DNA of 64,000 bases from Mangrovimonas sp. TPBH4 (lineage in GTDB: Bacteria > Bacteroidota > Bacteroidia > Flavobacteriales > Flavobacteriaceae): NCBI RefSeq assembly GCF_001280505.1, contig NZ_LBIO01000065.1:62001-126000 (forward strand), in the 5' to 3' direction. Every line of letters begins with the position of its first letter. Position 1 is the first letter of the stretch. Under the pieces are notes generated by a model that saw only the letters and a list, made by a program, of their open reading frames with translations, was not told the origin of the DNA and ran no database searches. Below are positions 27,739 to 37,159 of this stretch, piece after piece. The translations under genes were made by a program, and so were the position numbers.

Positions 27739-29673
27739 CTACAGTTTTAACCCACCTTGGTAATCTCCGAGATTCATTTTTTCCAAGATTTCCAAAAAAT
27801 GAGAGTTGGATCGTAAATTTTCAAAATAAGGATCGTATTTAATCATAAATAATTCGGCATTTTTTCTTCTAAAGGCAATTTCCAACCATTTTAGAGCATT
27901 TTCAGGTTCCTCCAAAAAGGCGAATTTTTGAGCAATCCAATAGGCATTATGTTGAACGCCCTCCGAATTTGCGTTATTGATATCCATATCATTGATCATT
28001 CTATAAACGCCTTTAACGCCATCCTTTTCATAAGCCTCCAACATTGGTGGTATGTTCAACTCGAAGGCTTCCACAAACCCCCAACTTTCTTCCAATTGCC
28101 TCACAGCCTGATCATAATTGCCCAATTCCGTATAGATTTTAAAATCCACCCAAAAGGCCCACATACCTTTTGGAGCATACTCTTTAGCCTTTCTGGTTTC
28201 CTCCAAGGCCTTTTTGTATTTATCTTCTTGCAGGTAAAATTCAGCACTCAATACCGCGGTAAATGACGAGTTTGGGTTGACCAATTGCGCCAACTCAATC
28301 ATTTCACGAGCCTTTTCAAAATCCCCTAATACATACTGCAAGTACATGGCATATTCACTTATCGCATAATAATTATTCGGGTTCAACCTGATAGCCTCCT
28401 GAAACTCCTTTTCGGCTTTAGTCCAATTCCAATCATAAGTTTCATTAACATAAGCCATTACTCGATGTGGTTCAGACAAGCTTTCATCCAACTCCATCGC
28501 CTTAATAGCCAATTCTTTTACCTGTGCTGCATCTTTTACTGTAGGTGTTGGCCAATTCTCCCAAAGATAACTTTCGGCCAAGCCGGAGTATGCCAAAGCA
28601 AAACCCGTATCTTCATCAATACATAAATTGAAATACCTCCTAGCCAAATCTACATTTTCATCATAGTACAATGAATATAATGCCTTAATATATAAGTTAT
28701 AAGCCTCTAGATTGTCTGTAGGCACTTTATCGATAAGCTCCAATTCATGAGGAGACAACACGACGTTCAGTTCGGAAGCAATCAATCTTGAAATCTCGCT
28801 TTCAAGTTCAAAAATATCCTGGAACTCTCTATCAAAATCCCTGTACCATAACTGCACATCTGTTTTGGAATTAATCAAATGTACCCTAACGCGTATTCTG
28901 TTATCATGCTTTTGAACACTTCCTCCCAATATATAATTAGCGTCCAAAGCAAAACCAATGTCTTGCGCAGATAGGTGCGAATCCCGATACATTTCTGTAG
29001 ACTGACGTGATTTTACAATGAATTCCTGAACCTTTGATAAATGATTGATGATATCCTCCCTAATCCCATCGGCAAAATATTGGTTTTCACTGTCATCACT
29101 TAAATTTTGAAATGGCAATACAGCAATGGTTTTGTCTTCTCTTAAATGTATCGGTACTTCTTCTATGTCGTTTTCCGGCTTTGCATTGTGATAAAAAGAA
29201 TAGCCCAAGAGTAACACCAAAACTATACCACTTACCCAAAATAAGGTCTTAAAATTTTTCTTCTTTGGAACAGCTGTTGGGGAAGATATCACAGCAGAAT
29301 TGTCAACAAGCGTGTCATTGGCTACAATATCATTTTTTTTAAACTTAACCTCGCCAGGCGTATATCCATAAAAATCACTAAAACAAGTATTGAAATAAGT
29401 AGGACTGTTGAACCCAACACGATAGGCTATTTCAGAGGCTGTGGCCTCCTCATTTTGAAGCATTTCCAAGGCCTTTTCCAATCGGTATTCCCTGATGAAC
29501 TGACTGGACGATTTTCCTATAAGTGTATTAAGTTTTCTGTGCAGTTGTGAACGGCTCACCCCCGCTTTATCAGCCAATTCCTGAACCCCAAAATGCTCAT
29601 TGGCAAAATTAGACTCTAGGATCGTTTTTAGCCCTTCAACAAAGGCCTGATCCATGGACAATTGACCTGACAT
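27739..29673 (-). CDS. AraC-HTH / TolB-like / TPR membrane regulator (copy 2)
   Basis: A 644-residue paralogue with the same order: AraC HTH (about 1-112), membrane helix (TLFWVSGIVLVLLLGYSFY), TolB/FlgO-like domain (AVLPFQNLSDDSENQYFADGI) and TPRs. The HTH segment is nearly identical to copy 1, so the two may bind similar sites, while the linker around the membrane helix and the TPRs have diverged. It is separated from copy 1 by 129 bp and may be cotranscribed with it. Sensing through TPR interactions and direct gene control from the membrane are inferred from the architecture. Confidence 0.87.
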   Translation of the reverse strand: MSGQLSMDQAFVEGLKTILESNFANEHFGVQELADKAGVSRSQLHRKLNTLIGKSSSQFIREYRLEKALEMLQNEEATASEIAYRVGFNSPTYFNTCFSDFYGYTPGEVKFKKNDIVANDTLVDNSAVISSPTAVPKKKNFKTLFWVSGIVLVLLLGYSFYHNAKPENDIEEVPIHLREDKTIAVLPFQNLSDDSENQYFADGIREDIINHLSKVQEFIVKSRQSTEMYRDSHLSAQDIGFALDANYILGGSVQKHDNRIRVRVHLINSKTDVQLWYRDFDREFQDIFELESEISRLIASELNVVLSPHELELIDKVPTDNLEAYNLYIKALYSLYYDENVDLARRYFNLCIDEDTGFALAYSGLAESYLWENWPTPTVKDAAQVKELAIKAMELDESLSEPHRVMAYVNETYDWNWTKAEKEFQEAIRLNPNNYYAISEYAMYLQYVLGDFEKAREMIELAQLVNPNSSFTAVLSAEFYLQEDKYKKALEETRKAKEYAPKGMWAFWVDFKIYTELGNYDQAVRQLEESWGFVEAFELNIPPMLEAYEKDGVKGVYRMINDMDINNANSEGVQHNAYWIAQKFAFLEEPENALKWLEIAFRRKNAELFMIKYDPYFENLRSNSHFLEILEKMNLGDYQGGLKL

Positions 29674-29778
29674 ACTTTTAAATTAAATCGATTAATTGGT
29701 TTTCAGACCACACTTAAGAATAGGTCTTTCCCCCTAAGATACAAAAAATTACCAACCCAAATTGTTGAAATAAAAAGC

Positions 29779-29807
29779 CAAAAAAAGCACAACCAAAGGC
29801 TGTGCTT
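29779..29807 (-). terminator. Rho-independent terminator after the DUF2911 gene
   Basis: On the minus strand AAGCACAGCC, a TTT loop and GGTTGTGCTT form a 10-bp stem with one G-T pair, followed by a T run. It lies 31 bp past the stop of the DUF2911 gene. Confidence 0.85.
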
Positions 29808-29838
29808 CCAGAAACTTTATATTGCCACAAATTGAATC

Positions 29839-30687
29839 TTACATGGCGCCCCATTCCTTAAGAGAATCCATGTTCATTTTCACATAGTCGTCATTACCTG
29901 CTTCTTTTGCTGCTGCCATTGATTTTTTAGCCAATGCAATTGCTCCATCTTTATCGCCTGCTTTCGCATAAATTAAGGACTGCTGTCTCAATTGCCAAAA
30001 TGCAGGATCACTGCTCATGGCCATAGACTTATCAATCCATTCTTTAGCTTGCTTAATATCTTTACCCTCTTGATAATAGTAAACAGAGGCAGCAAAATAA
30101 TCTTCCGCCTTTGGTGTTCCAGATAAGGCCTCGTTAATAGAAGCTAACACCTTGGTATCTGTTGGTACTTCAAAAGGGATGGCTACATAGGTTTTTTCCC
30201 AAAAAATTTCCAAAGTAGCACTGCTGTTAGTAATGTTATTAATATCGAAACTAAAGGATTCTACATTAAAAGACATTGGATAAGATTTTGCCTTGACAAT
30301 GGCTGCAACCTTACTATCATCCCATTTTTGAGGCGTTCCCCAATTTTCAGTGTCGCTATATAGATATACTTCCCACAAACTCTTTCCTGGTTTCGTGAAA
30401 ATTGCATAGGAACCCGCTTTTACAGTTTGTCCATCAAAAGTAACATCGTCACTAAAGGTAATGATGGTATTTTTGTTGGCTCCTGTTCTCCAAAGCTTAT
30501 CATACGGCACCAAATCGCCAAAAACTGTTCTCCCCTTTACTCCCGGTCTGGAATACTGAACGGAAATATCCGTCAAACCAACCTTTTGTTCCAATTTACA
30601 AGCTGGACTAGCTTGAGGCGTTTTAACCTGGGCCCTTAAATGAAAAGAAGCCGTTAACATCAACGCAATAAGTAATAATTTTTTCAT
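29839..30687 (-). CDS. DUF2911 exported protein
   Basis: A 282-residue protein with a signal peptide (MKKLLLIALMLTASFHLRAQ). Residues of about 30-170 match the DUF2911 family (SPACKLEQKVGLTDISVQYSRPGVKGR; FGDLVPYDKLWRTGANKNT; GSYAIFTKPGKSLWEVYLY). The C-terminal third is helical and TPR-like (DYFAASVYYYQEGKDIKQAKEWIDKSM). Members are common in Bacteroidetes and of unknown function. A terminator follows. Confidence 0.85.
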   Translation of the reverse strand: MKKLLLIALMLTASFHLRAQVKTPQASPACKLEQKVGLTDISVQYSRPGVKGRTVFGDLVPYDKLWRTGANKNTIITFSDDVTFDGQTVKAGSYAIFTKPGKSLWEVYLYSDTENWGTPQKWDDSKVAAIVKAKSYPMSFNVESFSFDINNITNSSATLEIFWEKTYVAIPFEVPTDTKVLASINEALSGTPKAEDYFAASVYYYQEGKDIKQAKEWIDKSMAMSSDPAFWQLRQQSLIYAKAGDKDGAIALAKKSMAAAKEAGNDDYVKMNMDSLKEWGAM

Positions 30688-30957
30688 GGTTATATCTTTT
30701 TATAGTTTAAAAATGTGCTACTAAATTTACAAATTTGATTTACTGCGATTTGTTAACAAAACCTTAAATTAAAATTACAGCTATAGTACCCAACTAAAAT
30801 CACTACCTTTTATACCGCTATCTAACAACTATTTAACCTTTATATGTTAACTTGATTTTCCAAGTTATAAAATCGTAGCTTCTTGAATAAATGTTAATTT
30901 TGTCTAATTTAATAAATAAATAGTTAGACATTTTGTATTTTTATAAAAAGTTTGGAT

Positions 30958-31614
30958 ATGCCTAAAAAGAAAACTCCCAAAAAATCAGATCTAGTGGATC
31001 TGTATATGGAATATGCCCTAGAACATGATGCCTCTCCAAAGTCTGTATATCAATTTTCAAAGTTGAACAATTTTGAAGAAAGCATATTTTATGAATATTT
31101 CAGCTCCTTTGATGCTTTAGAAGCCTATATTTTTAAGGTTTTCTTTGAGCACACTTTAGCAACACTTCACAATAGTGAAGAATACGAAACCTACGATGCC
31201 AAGAACAAATTGCTGAGTTTTTATTTTACTTTTTTTGAAAACCTTACAGCTAACAGGAGCTTTGTGATGTTTGCCCTTAACAAATACAAAGCCAACCTCA
31301 AGCAGTTAAAGCATTTGCAACCGCTTAAAGAAGCGTTTACCACTTACATTGATGAATTGGATATCCAAAAAATTGAATTGGCAAAAGGTCAACTTTTAAA
31401 AATTCAGAACAAAGCCGTGAAAGAAGCCGCTTGGGTGCAACTATTGCTCACCTTAAAGTTTTGGATGGAAGACACCTCAGCCAGTTTCAGTAAAACCGAT
31501 ATCTATATAGAAAAGTCCATCAATACCAGTTTCGACATCATTGACACTACCCCAATAAACAGTCTTATGGATTTTGGGAAATTTATGTTTAAAGAACGCT
31601 TCCAAACCAAATAA
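30958..31614 (+). CDS. TetR-like transcriptional regulator
   Basis: A 218-residue protein with a basic start (MPKKKTPKKSD) and an N-terminal helix-turn-helix resembling TetR (YALEHDASPKSVYQFSKLNNFEESIFYEYFSSFDALEAYIF), then an all-helical C-terminal part. The ATG at 30958 is used; a TTG two codons upstream is possible. It lies 4 bp before the AarF-like gene and heads the run to 38927, so it may regulate these genes. The HTH is less canonical than in textbook TetR proteins, hence moderate confidence. Confidence 0.72.
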   Translation: MPKKKTPKKSDLVDLYMEYALEHDASPKSVYQFSKLNNFEESIFYEYFSSFDALEAYIFKVFFEHTLATLHNSEEYETYDAKNKLLSFYFTFFENLTANRSFVMFALNKYKANLKQLKHLQPLKEAFTTYIDELDIQKIELAKGQLLKIQNKAVKEAAWVQLLLTLKFWMEDTSASFSKTDIYIEKSINTSFDIIDTTPINSLMDFGKFMFKERFQTK

Positions 31615-31618
31615 GACC

Positions 31619-32938
31619 ATGAAGACCATTGATAAAATTCCAACATCAAAAATTGAAAGGGCTTCCAAATTGGTTGCCACGGGAGCCAAAGTTGGTGTAA
31701 ACTATCTAAAATATTACGGTGATAAGCTCACCAAAACAGAACAGGAAGCCAAATCTAGGTTGAACCAAAACAATGCCGAAGACATCTATGACAGTTTAAA
31801 GCAACTTAAAGGCAGTGCCCTGAAGGTTGCTCAAATGTTGAGCATGGAAAAAAGTATCCTGCCGCAGGCCTATGTTGAGAAGTTTTCATTGGCACAATTT
31901 TCTGTGCCGCCGCTCTCCCCTGCCTTGGTAACGAAAACTTTTAAAACCTATTTTAAAAAATCACCTCACGAGATCTATGATAAGTTCAACCCAAATTCGG
32001 TAAACGCTGCCAGTATTGGTCAAGTACACCTAGCCGAAAAAGATGGTAAAAAACTGGCTGTTAAGATTCAATATCCTGGAGTGGCGGAAAGTATTCAATC
32101 AGATTTGGCCATGGTGAAACCGATTGCCATTAAAATGTTCAACATCAAAGGAAAGGACTCAGACAAATATTTCAAGGAAGTGGAGGGCAAATTGATAGAA
32201 GAAACCAACTATATCCTTGAATTGCAACAAAGCAAGGAAGTGGCCAAAGCCTGCCAGAATATTCCAAACCTTCAGTTTCCTCAATATTACGAAGCACTTT
32301 CTTCAGAACGCATCATCACCATGGATTATATGGAAGGTGAACACCTTTCGGAATTCATTTCAGGAAACAGCAATCAAGAATTGGCAAACACCCTTGGGCA
32401 AGCCCTTTGGGACTTTTATATGTTTCAAATCCACAAACTAAAAAAGGTGCATGCCGATCCTCACCCCGGAAACTTCTTGGTTTCCAAAACCGGAGAATTA
32501 ATTGCTTTGGATTTTGGATGCATGAAAACCATTCCTGAAGATTTTTACAACCCCTATTTTGAATTGGCAGATCCCAACATATTGAATAATTCTGTAAGCT
32601 TTAAGGCAAAAATGTTGGAACTGGAAATATTACGCCCAGAAGATTCGAAAGAAGAAACGGAATTTTTCACAGCCATGTTCCATGACATTCTGCAATTGTT
32701 TACACAGCCCTTACAAACAGAAACCTTCGATTTTTCCGATGCCAACTTCTTTGGAAAAATTGCCAATCTTGGAGAGTCCTATGCCAAAAACACCGATTTG
32801 CGAAAAATGAATGGCAACCGAGGCTCCCAACATTTTATCTACATTAACAGAACCTTTTTTGGGCTTTATAGTTTGATGTTTGATCTGAAAGCAAAAAATG
32901 TGAAGATCTCCAATTTTGAAACACTAAAACACCCATGA
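31619..32938 (+). CDS. ABC1/AarF (UbiB-like) atypical kinase
   Basis: A 439-residue member of the ABC1/UbiB kinase-like family. Signatures are KQLKGSALKVAQMLSMEKS (KxGQ-like helix), NAASIGQVHLAEKDGKKLAVKIQYPGV (A-rich loop and ATP-anchoring Lys), and HADPHPGNFLVSKTGELIALDFGCM (catalytic and DFG-like metal site). Family members support quinone or lipid metabolism through ATPase activity. The start at 31619 (MKTID) was chosen because the upstream in-frame ATG lies inside the TetR-like gene. It overlaps the next gene by 4 bp. Confidence 0.9.
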   Translation: MKTIDKIPTSKIERASKLVATGAKVGVNYLKYYGDKLTKTEQEAKSRLNQNNAEDIYDSLKQLKGSALKVAQMLSMEKSILPQAYVEKFSLAQFSVPPLSPALVTKTFKTYFKKSPHEIYDKFNPNSVNAASIGQVHLAEKDGKKLAVKIQYPGVAESIQSDLAMVKPIAIKMFNIKGKDSDKYFKEVEGKLIEETNYILELQQSKEVAKACQNIPNLQFPQYYEALSSERIITMDYMEGEHLSEFISGNSNQELANTLGQALWDFYMFQIHKLKKVHADPHPGNFLVSKTGELIALDFGCMKTIPEDFYNPYFELADPNILNNSVSFKAKMLELEILRPEDSKEETEFFTAMFHDILQLFTQPLQTETFDFSDANFFGKIANLGESYAKNTDLRKMNGNRGSQHFIYINRTFFGLYSLMFDLKAKNVKISNFETLKHP

Positions 32939-34386
32939 AAATTCTGCTAACCGGTGTAACGGGCTATATAGGCAAACGTTTAATGCCAATCCTTTTGGAA
33001 CAGGGGCATCAATTGGTTTGTGCTGTAAGGGATCGCTATCGTGTAGATGAACATTACTTGGAGGATCCCAACATAGAGGTTGTAGAAGTAGACTTCCTTA
33101 AACCAGAGACTTTATCAAATATTCCAAATAACATTGAAGCCGCTTATTATTTAATCCATTCCATGTCTAATTCTTCAAGTGATTTTGAAGAACTGGAAGC
33201 CCAATGTGCCATAAATTTCAAAAGTCGTATAGAAAGCACTCAAGTTAAACAAGTTATTTTTTTAGGCGGTATTTCAAACGATGAAAACCTTTCAAAACAT
33301 TTGCGTTCCAGAAAACAGGTAGCAGATCTTCTGAAGTCAAATAAATACGCTACGACTATTTTTAAGGCTGGAATTATTGTAGGTTCCGGAAGCTCCTCCT
33401 TTGAGATCATTAGGGATTTGGTGGAAAAACTACCGGTTATGGTAGCCCCAAAATGGCTGCATACCAAAACGCAACCACTTGCCATTCGGGATGTGCTGGC
33501 TTACCTGTCCAAAGGTCTTGGGAACACACAGTTATACAATAAAACCTATGACATTTTCGGTCCAGAAATCATGACCTACAAAGAGATGTTGCTCCAGTTT
33601 GCTGAAGTGAGAAAGCTAAAACGGTATATTTTAACCGTTCCGGTAATGACTCCAAAATTGTCTTCCTATTGGTTGTATTTTGTCACTTCCACCTCTTACA
33701 CACTTGCCTGTAATTTGGTGGACAGCATGGGCGTGCCAATTATAGGGAAACCCAGCAACATCAACACGCTTTTAAATATTCACCCGATTACCTACAAAGA
33801 AGCGGTGACACTGGCATTTGAAAAGATTGAACAAAACAGCATTCTCTCCAGTTGGAAAGATTCATTTATAAGCAGTGGCGAGCTAAAAAGCAATTCACAT
33901 AAATATATCAACGTTCCAAAATTTGGCTGCTTTAAAGATTATAAGGAGCGTAAAGTGTATAACATCCCACTAACGTTGTCTAGAATTTGGGCTATTGGAG
34001 GTGAAACAGGCTGGTATTATGGAAGTTTTCTATGGAATATCAGAGGCTATCTAGATAAACTGGCGGGAGGTATCGGTCTTCGTAGAGGGCGTACCAACCC
34101 CGACGAACTTCATACTGGCGATGCCTTGGATTTTTGGCGCGTGATTTTCGCGGATAAAGATAAAATGAAATTATTGCTCTATGCCGAAATGCGCCTTCCG
34201 GGAGAAGCTTGGCTTGAATTCAAAATTGAAAACAATATCCTTAAACAAACGGCCACCTTCAGGCCAAGAGGACTTGCGGGAAGATTGTATTGGTACAGCG
34301 TACTCCCCTTTCACTTGTTCATTTTCAATGGGATGATTTCAAAATTAGCCTGTCCTTTTAATGCTAAACCTCAAAACGTGTCTTAA
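32935..34386 (+). CDS. NAD(P)-binding epimerase-like protein with DUF2867 domain
   Basis: A 483-residue fusion. Residues 1 to about 300 are an atypical extended SDR with Rossmann motif GVTGYIGKRLMP and no obvious catalytic YxxxK. Residues of about 320-480 match DUF2867 (IWAIGGETGWYYGSFLWNIRGYLDKLAGGIGLRRGR; EMRLPGEAWLEFKI; AGRLYWYSVLPFHLFIFNGM). The same fusion is common in light-stress gene neighbourhoods. It is translationally coupled to the AarF-like gene (4-bp overlap). The substrate is unknown. Confidence 0.85.
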   Translation: MKILLTGVTGYIGKRLMPILLEQGHQLVCAVRDRYRVDEHYLEDPNIEVVEVDFLKPETLSNIPNNIEAAYYLIHSMSNSSSDFEELEAQCAINFKSRIESTQVKQVIFLGGISNDENLSKHLRSRKQVADLLKSNKYATTIFKAGIIVGSGSSSFEIIRDLVEKLPVMVAPKWLHTKTQPLAIRDVLAYLSKGLGNTQLYNKTYDIFGPEIMTYKEMLLQFAEVRKLKRYILTVPVMTPKLSSYWLYFVTSTSYTLACNLVDSMGVPIIGKPSNINTLLNIHPITYKEAVTLAFEKIEQNSILSSWKDSFISSGELKSNSHKYINVPKFGCFKDYKERKVYNIPLTLSRIWAIGGETGWYYGSFLWNIRGYLDKLAGGIGLRRGRTNPDELHTGDALDFWRVIFADKDKMKLLLYAEMRLPGEAWLEFKIENNILKQTATFRPRGLAGRLYWYSVLPFHLFIFNGMISKLACPFNAKPQNVS

Positions 34387-34531
34387 ACAATCTTCCTTTG
34401 CAAACATATTTTAGAAATAGTAAATTATATCACGATTTAATTATCAATTCTCAAAAAACGGAAAGAAAGGAATTCAAAAGTTTTCCTCTCTCTAACATTA
34501 CCCGTATTTTATATTTCTAAAAATCAACTAT

Positions 34532-35473
34532 ATGACTTTTATAAGACGTTACATTACTCCATTTTTAATTATCCTCCTAGCAATTTTTCTTCCAAAATTC
34601 AACCTACCGTTTATTCAAAATTCAGAGAATGTCCATTACGTAATGCGTAAAATTAGTTCCATCTTATTCATCATCGCCATAACATGGACCATTATTGTAT
34701 TGTTAAGGGTTTTTAAAAAGAACTATCTTGAAAATTACGACCTCAACCAAGAAGACAACCTACAGGCCCGAAAGCTTTATACACAGTTCAACATTTTGGA
34801 GCGCATCATCATTTTTGTGATTATCACCATTGCCATAGGCTCTGGATTGATGCTCTTTGAAGGCGTTAGAAAATTTGGGCTAAGTGTCTTTGCTTCGGCG
34901 GGTATTGCGGGAATCATCCTTGGGTTTGCTGCCCAGAAAGCCTTGGCCACCATTTTGGCAGGAATGCAAATTGCCATTTCTCAGCCCATACGTTTGGACG
35001 ATGTATTGGTGGTGGAAGGCGAATGGGGCTGGGTAGAAGAAATTACCCTAACCTTTGTGGTAGTAAGAATTTGGGATAAACGTAGACTGGTGTTGCCAAC
35101 TACCTATTTTATTGAAAAGCCCTTCCAAAACTGGACTAGAACCACCGCCGAAATCTTAGGAACCGTATTTATCTATACCGATTACAATATCGATTTTGAC
35201 GCCCTCAGAAAGGAACTTACCCGTCTATTGGAAAACACGCCTTTATGGGATCAAAAGGTAAATGTACTTCAGGTGACGGATTCCAAAGAATTCAGTGTAG
35301 AAATACGCGCTCTTATGAGTGCCAAAAACTCTCCTGAAGCTTGGGATTTACGCGTGTACGTTAGAGAAGGCCTGATTAAGTTTATACAACAAAACTTTCC
35401 AGATAGCCTGCCTAGAACCCGTGTATCTATTTTAAATGATTTTGATAAGAAGACAGAAATAAAACAATCATGA
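34532..35473 (+). CDS. MscS-family mechanosensitive channel
   Basis: A 313-residue channel. Hydrophobic helices lie at about 8-27, 37-62 and 85-108. The pore helix and the MscS core follow (SVFASAGIAGIILGFAAQKALATILAGMQIAISQPIRLDDVLVVEGEWGWVEEI), then the beta domain and a C-terminal alpha/beta domain (to about 305). It is 145 bp after the DUF2867 protein gene and overlaps the next gene by 4 bp, so it belongs to the second half of the 30.9-38.9 kb run. Confidence 0.9.
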   Translation: MTFIRRYITPFLIILLAIFLPKFNLPFIQNSENVHYVMRKISSILFIIAITWTIIVLLRVFKKNYLENYDLNQEDNLQARKLYTQFNILERIIIFVIITIAIGSGLMLFEGVRKFGLSVFASAGIAGIILGFAAQKALATILAGMQIAISQPIRLDDVLVVEGEWGWVEEITLTFVVVRIWDKRRLVLPTTYFIEKPFQNWTRTTAEILGTVFIYTDYNIDFDALRKELTRLLENTPLWDQKVNVLQVTDSKEFSVEIRALMSAKNSPEAWDLRVYVREGLIKFIQQNFPDSLPRTRVSILNDFDKKTEIKQS

Positions 35474-36153
35474 AAACTGTAATTATTATAGGCGGAAGCA
35501 AAGGTATTGGCAATGCCACCCTGAATACTTTGTTGGAAACCCATCAGGTCATCAATATTAGTAGAAGTGCCCCGCAAGTGACACATCAAAACTTAACACA
35601 CTACACTTGCGACATTTTAACCGATACATTACCCGATATTCAACAGGCAGATGTCTTGGTATATTGCCCAGGAAGCATCAATCTAAAACCCTTTCCTAGA
35701 TTAACCTTGGATGATTTTAGGGAGGATTTTGAGATAAACGTTTTAGGAGCTGTAAAATCCATACAGCAGTACCTTCCTATTTTAAAAAACAGCCAAGCTC
35801 CTTCTATTTTGTTGTTTAGTACCGTAGCTTCCAAATTGGGGATGCCCTTTCATTCCAGTATTGCCGCAGCAAAATCAGGAGTTGAAGGTTTGGTGAAATC
35901 CCTTGGAGCCGAACTTGCCCCTAGTATCAGAATCAATGCCATTGCCCCAACTGTTACCAATACGGAATTAGCCTCTAAACTATTGCGAAATGACAAAATG
36001 ATTGCCAATATTGTTGAAAGGCATCCCCTTAAAAAATTCTTAAATCCACAAGAAGTTGCCGATTTAGCCGTATTTTTATTATCAGAGAAATCTGCTTCAA
36101 TTTCTGGCCAAATCTTCCAAATGGACTGTGGTATCACATCCTTTAAAATTTAA
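35470..36153 (+). CDS. SDR-like protein lacking the catalytic Tyr
   Basis: A 227-residue short-chain dehydrogenase fold. The cofactor motif is GGSKGIGN, NVLGAVKS marks helix alpha-E, and the end is FQMDCGITS. At the active site the usual Tyr of YxxxK is Ile131 (SSIAAAK), while Lys135 and a Ser/Thr near 117-118 are kept. It may not be a standard SDR reductase, or it may use another residue. Its ATG overlaps the MscS stop by 4 bp, and the glutathione peroxidase gene starts 5 bp later. Confidence 0.85.
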   Translation: MKTVIIIGGSKGIGNATLNTLLETHQVINISRSAPQVTHQNLTHYTCDILTDTLPDIQQADVLVYCPGSINLKPFPRLTLDDFREDFEINVLGAVKSIQQYLPILKNSQAPSILLFSTVASKLGMPFHSSIAAAKSGVEGLVKSLGAELAPSIRINAIAPTVTNTELASKLLRNDKMIANIVERHPLKKFLNPQEVADLAVFLLSEKSASISGQIFQMDCGITSFKI

Positions 36154-36158
36154 AATTC

Positions 36159-36698
36159 ATGCGAACCTTAATACTCATAGTAACTATGTTTTCAATGTTT
36201 AAAACATCTTCCCAAACAGCACCAAAACAGTCTATTTACGACATCAAAATAAACAGCATCGACAATACGCCAATTGACCTATCTGATTACAAAGGCAAAA
36301 AAATCCTATTTGTTAATGTCGCTTCCGAATGTGGGTTTACACCTCAATATGAAGAGTTGGAAGAACTCTATGAAACCTACAAAGACCAATTGATGATCAT
36401 CGGACTTCCATGTAACCAATTTGGAGGTCAGGAACCAGGTAACGCTGATGAAATCAAAACATTTTGTGAAAGAAATTACGGTGTGACTTTTTTGATCACC
36501 GAAAAGATTGATGTGAAGGGAGACCAGCAACATCCGCTGTACCAATGGCTCACTGACAAAGACATTAACGGTGTTTCAAGTTCTGGTGTGAAATGGAATT
36601 TCCAAAAATATCTGGTGGATGAAAATGGACACTTAGTAGACTATTACTATTCTATCACCAAACCACTTAGCAAGAAAATCACAAAACACCTACAATGA
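36159..36698 (+). CDS. Glutathione peroxidase-family thiol peroxidase
   Basis: A 179-residue exported or membrane-targeted peroxidase (MRTLILIVTMFSMFKTSSQT). The peroxidatic Cys58 is in NVASECGFTPQY, with PCNQFGGQEPG, FCERNYGV (candidate resolving Cys) and WNFQKYLVDENG. The usual tetrad (Cys, Gln, Trp, Asn) is present. It is a paralogue of the lipoprotein at 7387 but lacks a lipobox. Its position in a run with photolyase and TspO suggests a role against photo-oxidative peroxides (inference). It overlaps tspO by 4 bp. Confidence 0.92.
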   Translation: MRTLILIVTMFSMFKTSSQTAPKQSIYDIKINSIDNTPIDLSDYKGKKILFVNVASECGFTPQYEELEELYETYKDQLMIIGLPCNQFGGQEPGNADEIKTFCERNYGVTFLITEKIDVKGDQQHPLYQWLTDKDINGVSSSGVKWNFQKYLVDENGHLVDYYYSITKPLSKKITKHLQ

Positions 36699-37159
36699 AA
36701 CTATTCAAACTCATTCTTGTTTTTTTGATTATCAATTTTGGAGCCTTGGCCCTGGGAACCTGGTTTATGGACAACGGTCCACATTCCAATTGGTACCTTA
36801 ACCTCAATAAAGCGCCTTGGACTCCCCCCGGATGGGCTTTTGGAGCGGCTTGGTTTACCATCATGCTCTGTTTTTCCATATACATGGCCTATTTGGTTCG
36901 GGATTTGGGTTCTAAGTATATCTGGACGCTTTTTACAGTTCAGTTTATTTTGAATGTATCCTGGAATTATGTGTTTTTCAAACAACATCTCGTGCTTCCA
37001 GCCTTGTTCATCATCATCCTTTTAACCTTGGTCGTAATCTATTTCTTTTTCAAATACCGCATTGAAAATGTTCGGGAAATGCGACTCCTACTGCTACCCT
37101 ACATTGTTTGGTTGGTTGTGGCCTCGTCCTTGAATGCTTATATTTTGCTTTACAATTAA
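36695..37159 (+). CDS. tspO: TspO/MBR family protein
   Basis: A 154-residue five-helix membrane protein. The TspO signature is WYLNLNKAPWTPPGWAFGAAWFTIMLCFSIYMAY, with later helices QFILNVSWNYVFFKQHLVLPALF and LLPYIVWLVVASSLNAYILLYN. Members bind tetrapyrroles and cholesterol-like ligands and degrade or traffic porphyrins; in bacteria they are often linked to light and oxygen responses. The SRPBCC gene starts on the last base of its stop codon. Confidence 0.92.
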   Translation: MKLFKLILVFLIINFGALALGTWFMDNGPHSNWYLNLNKAPWTPPGWAFGAAWFTIMLCFSIYMAYLVRDLGSKYIWTLFTVQFILNVSWNYVFFKQHLVLPALFIIILLTLVVIYFFFKYRIENVREMRLLLLPYIVWLVVASSLNAYILLYN

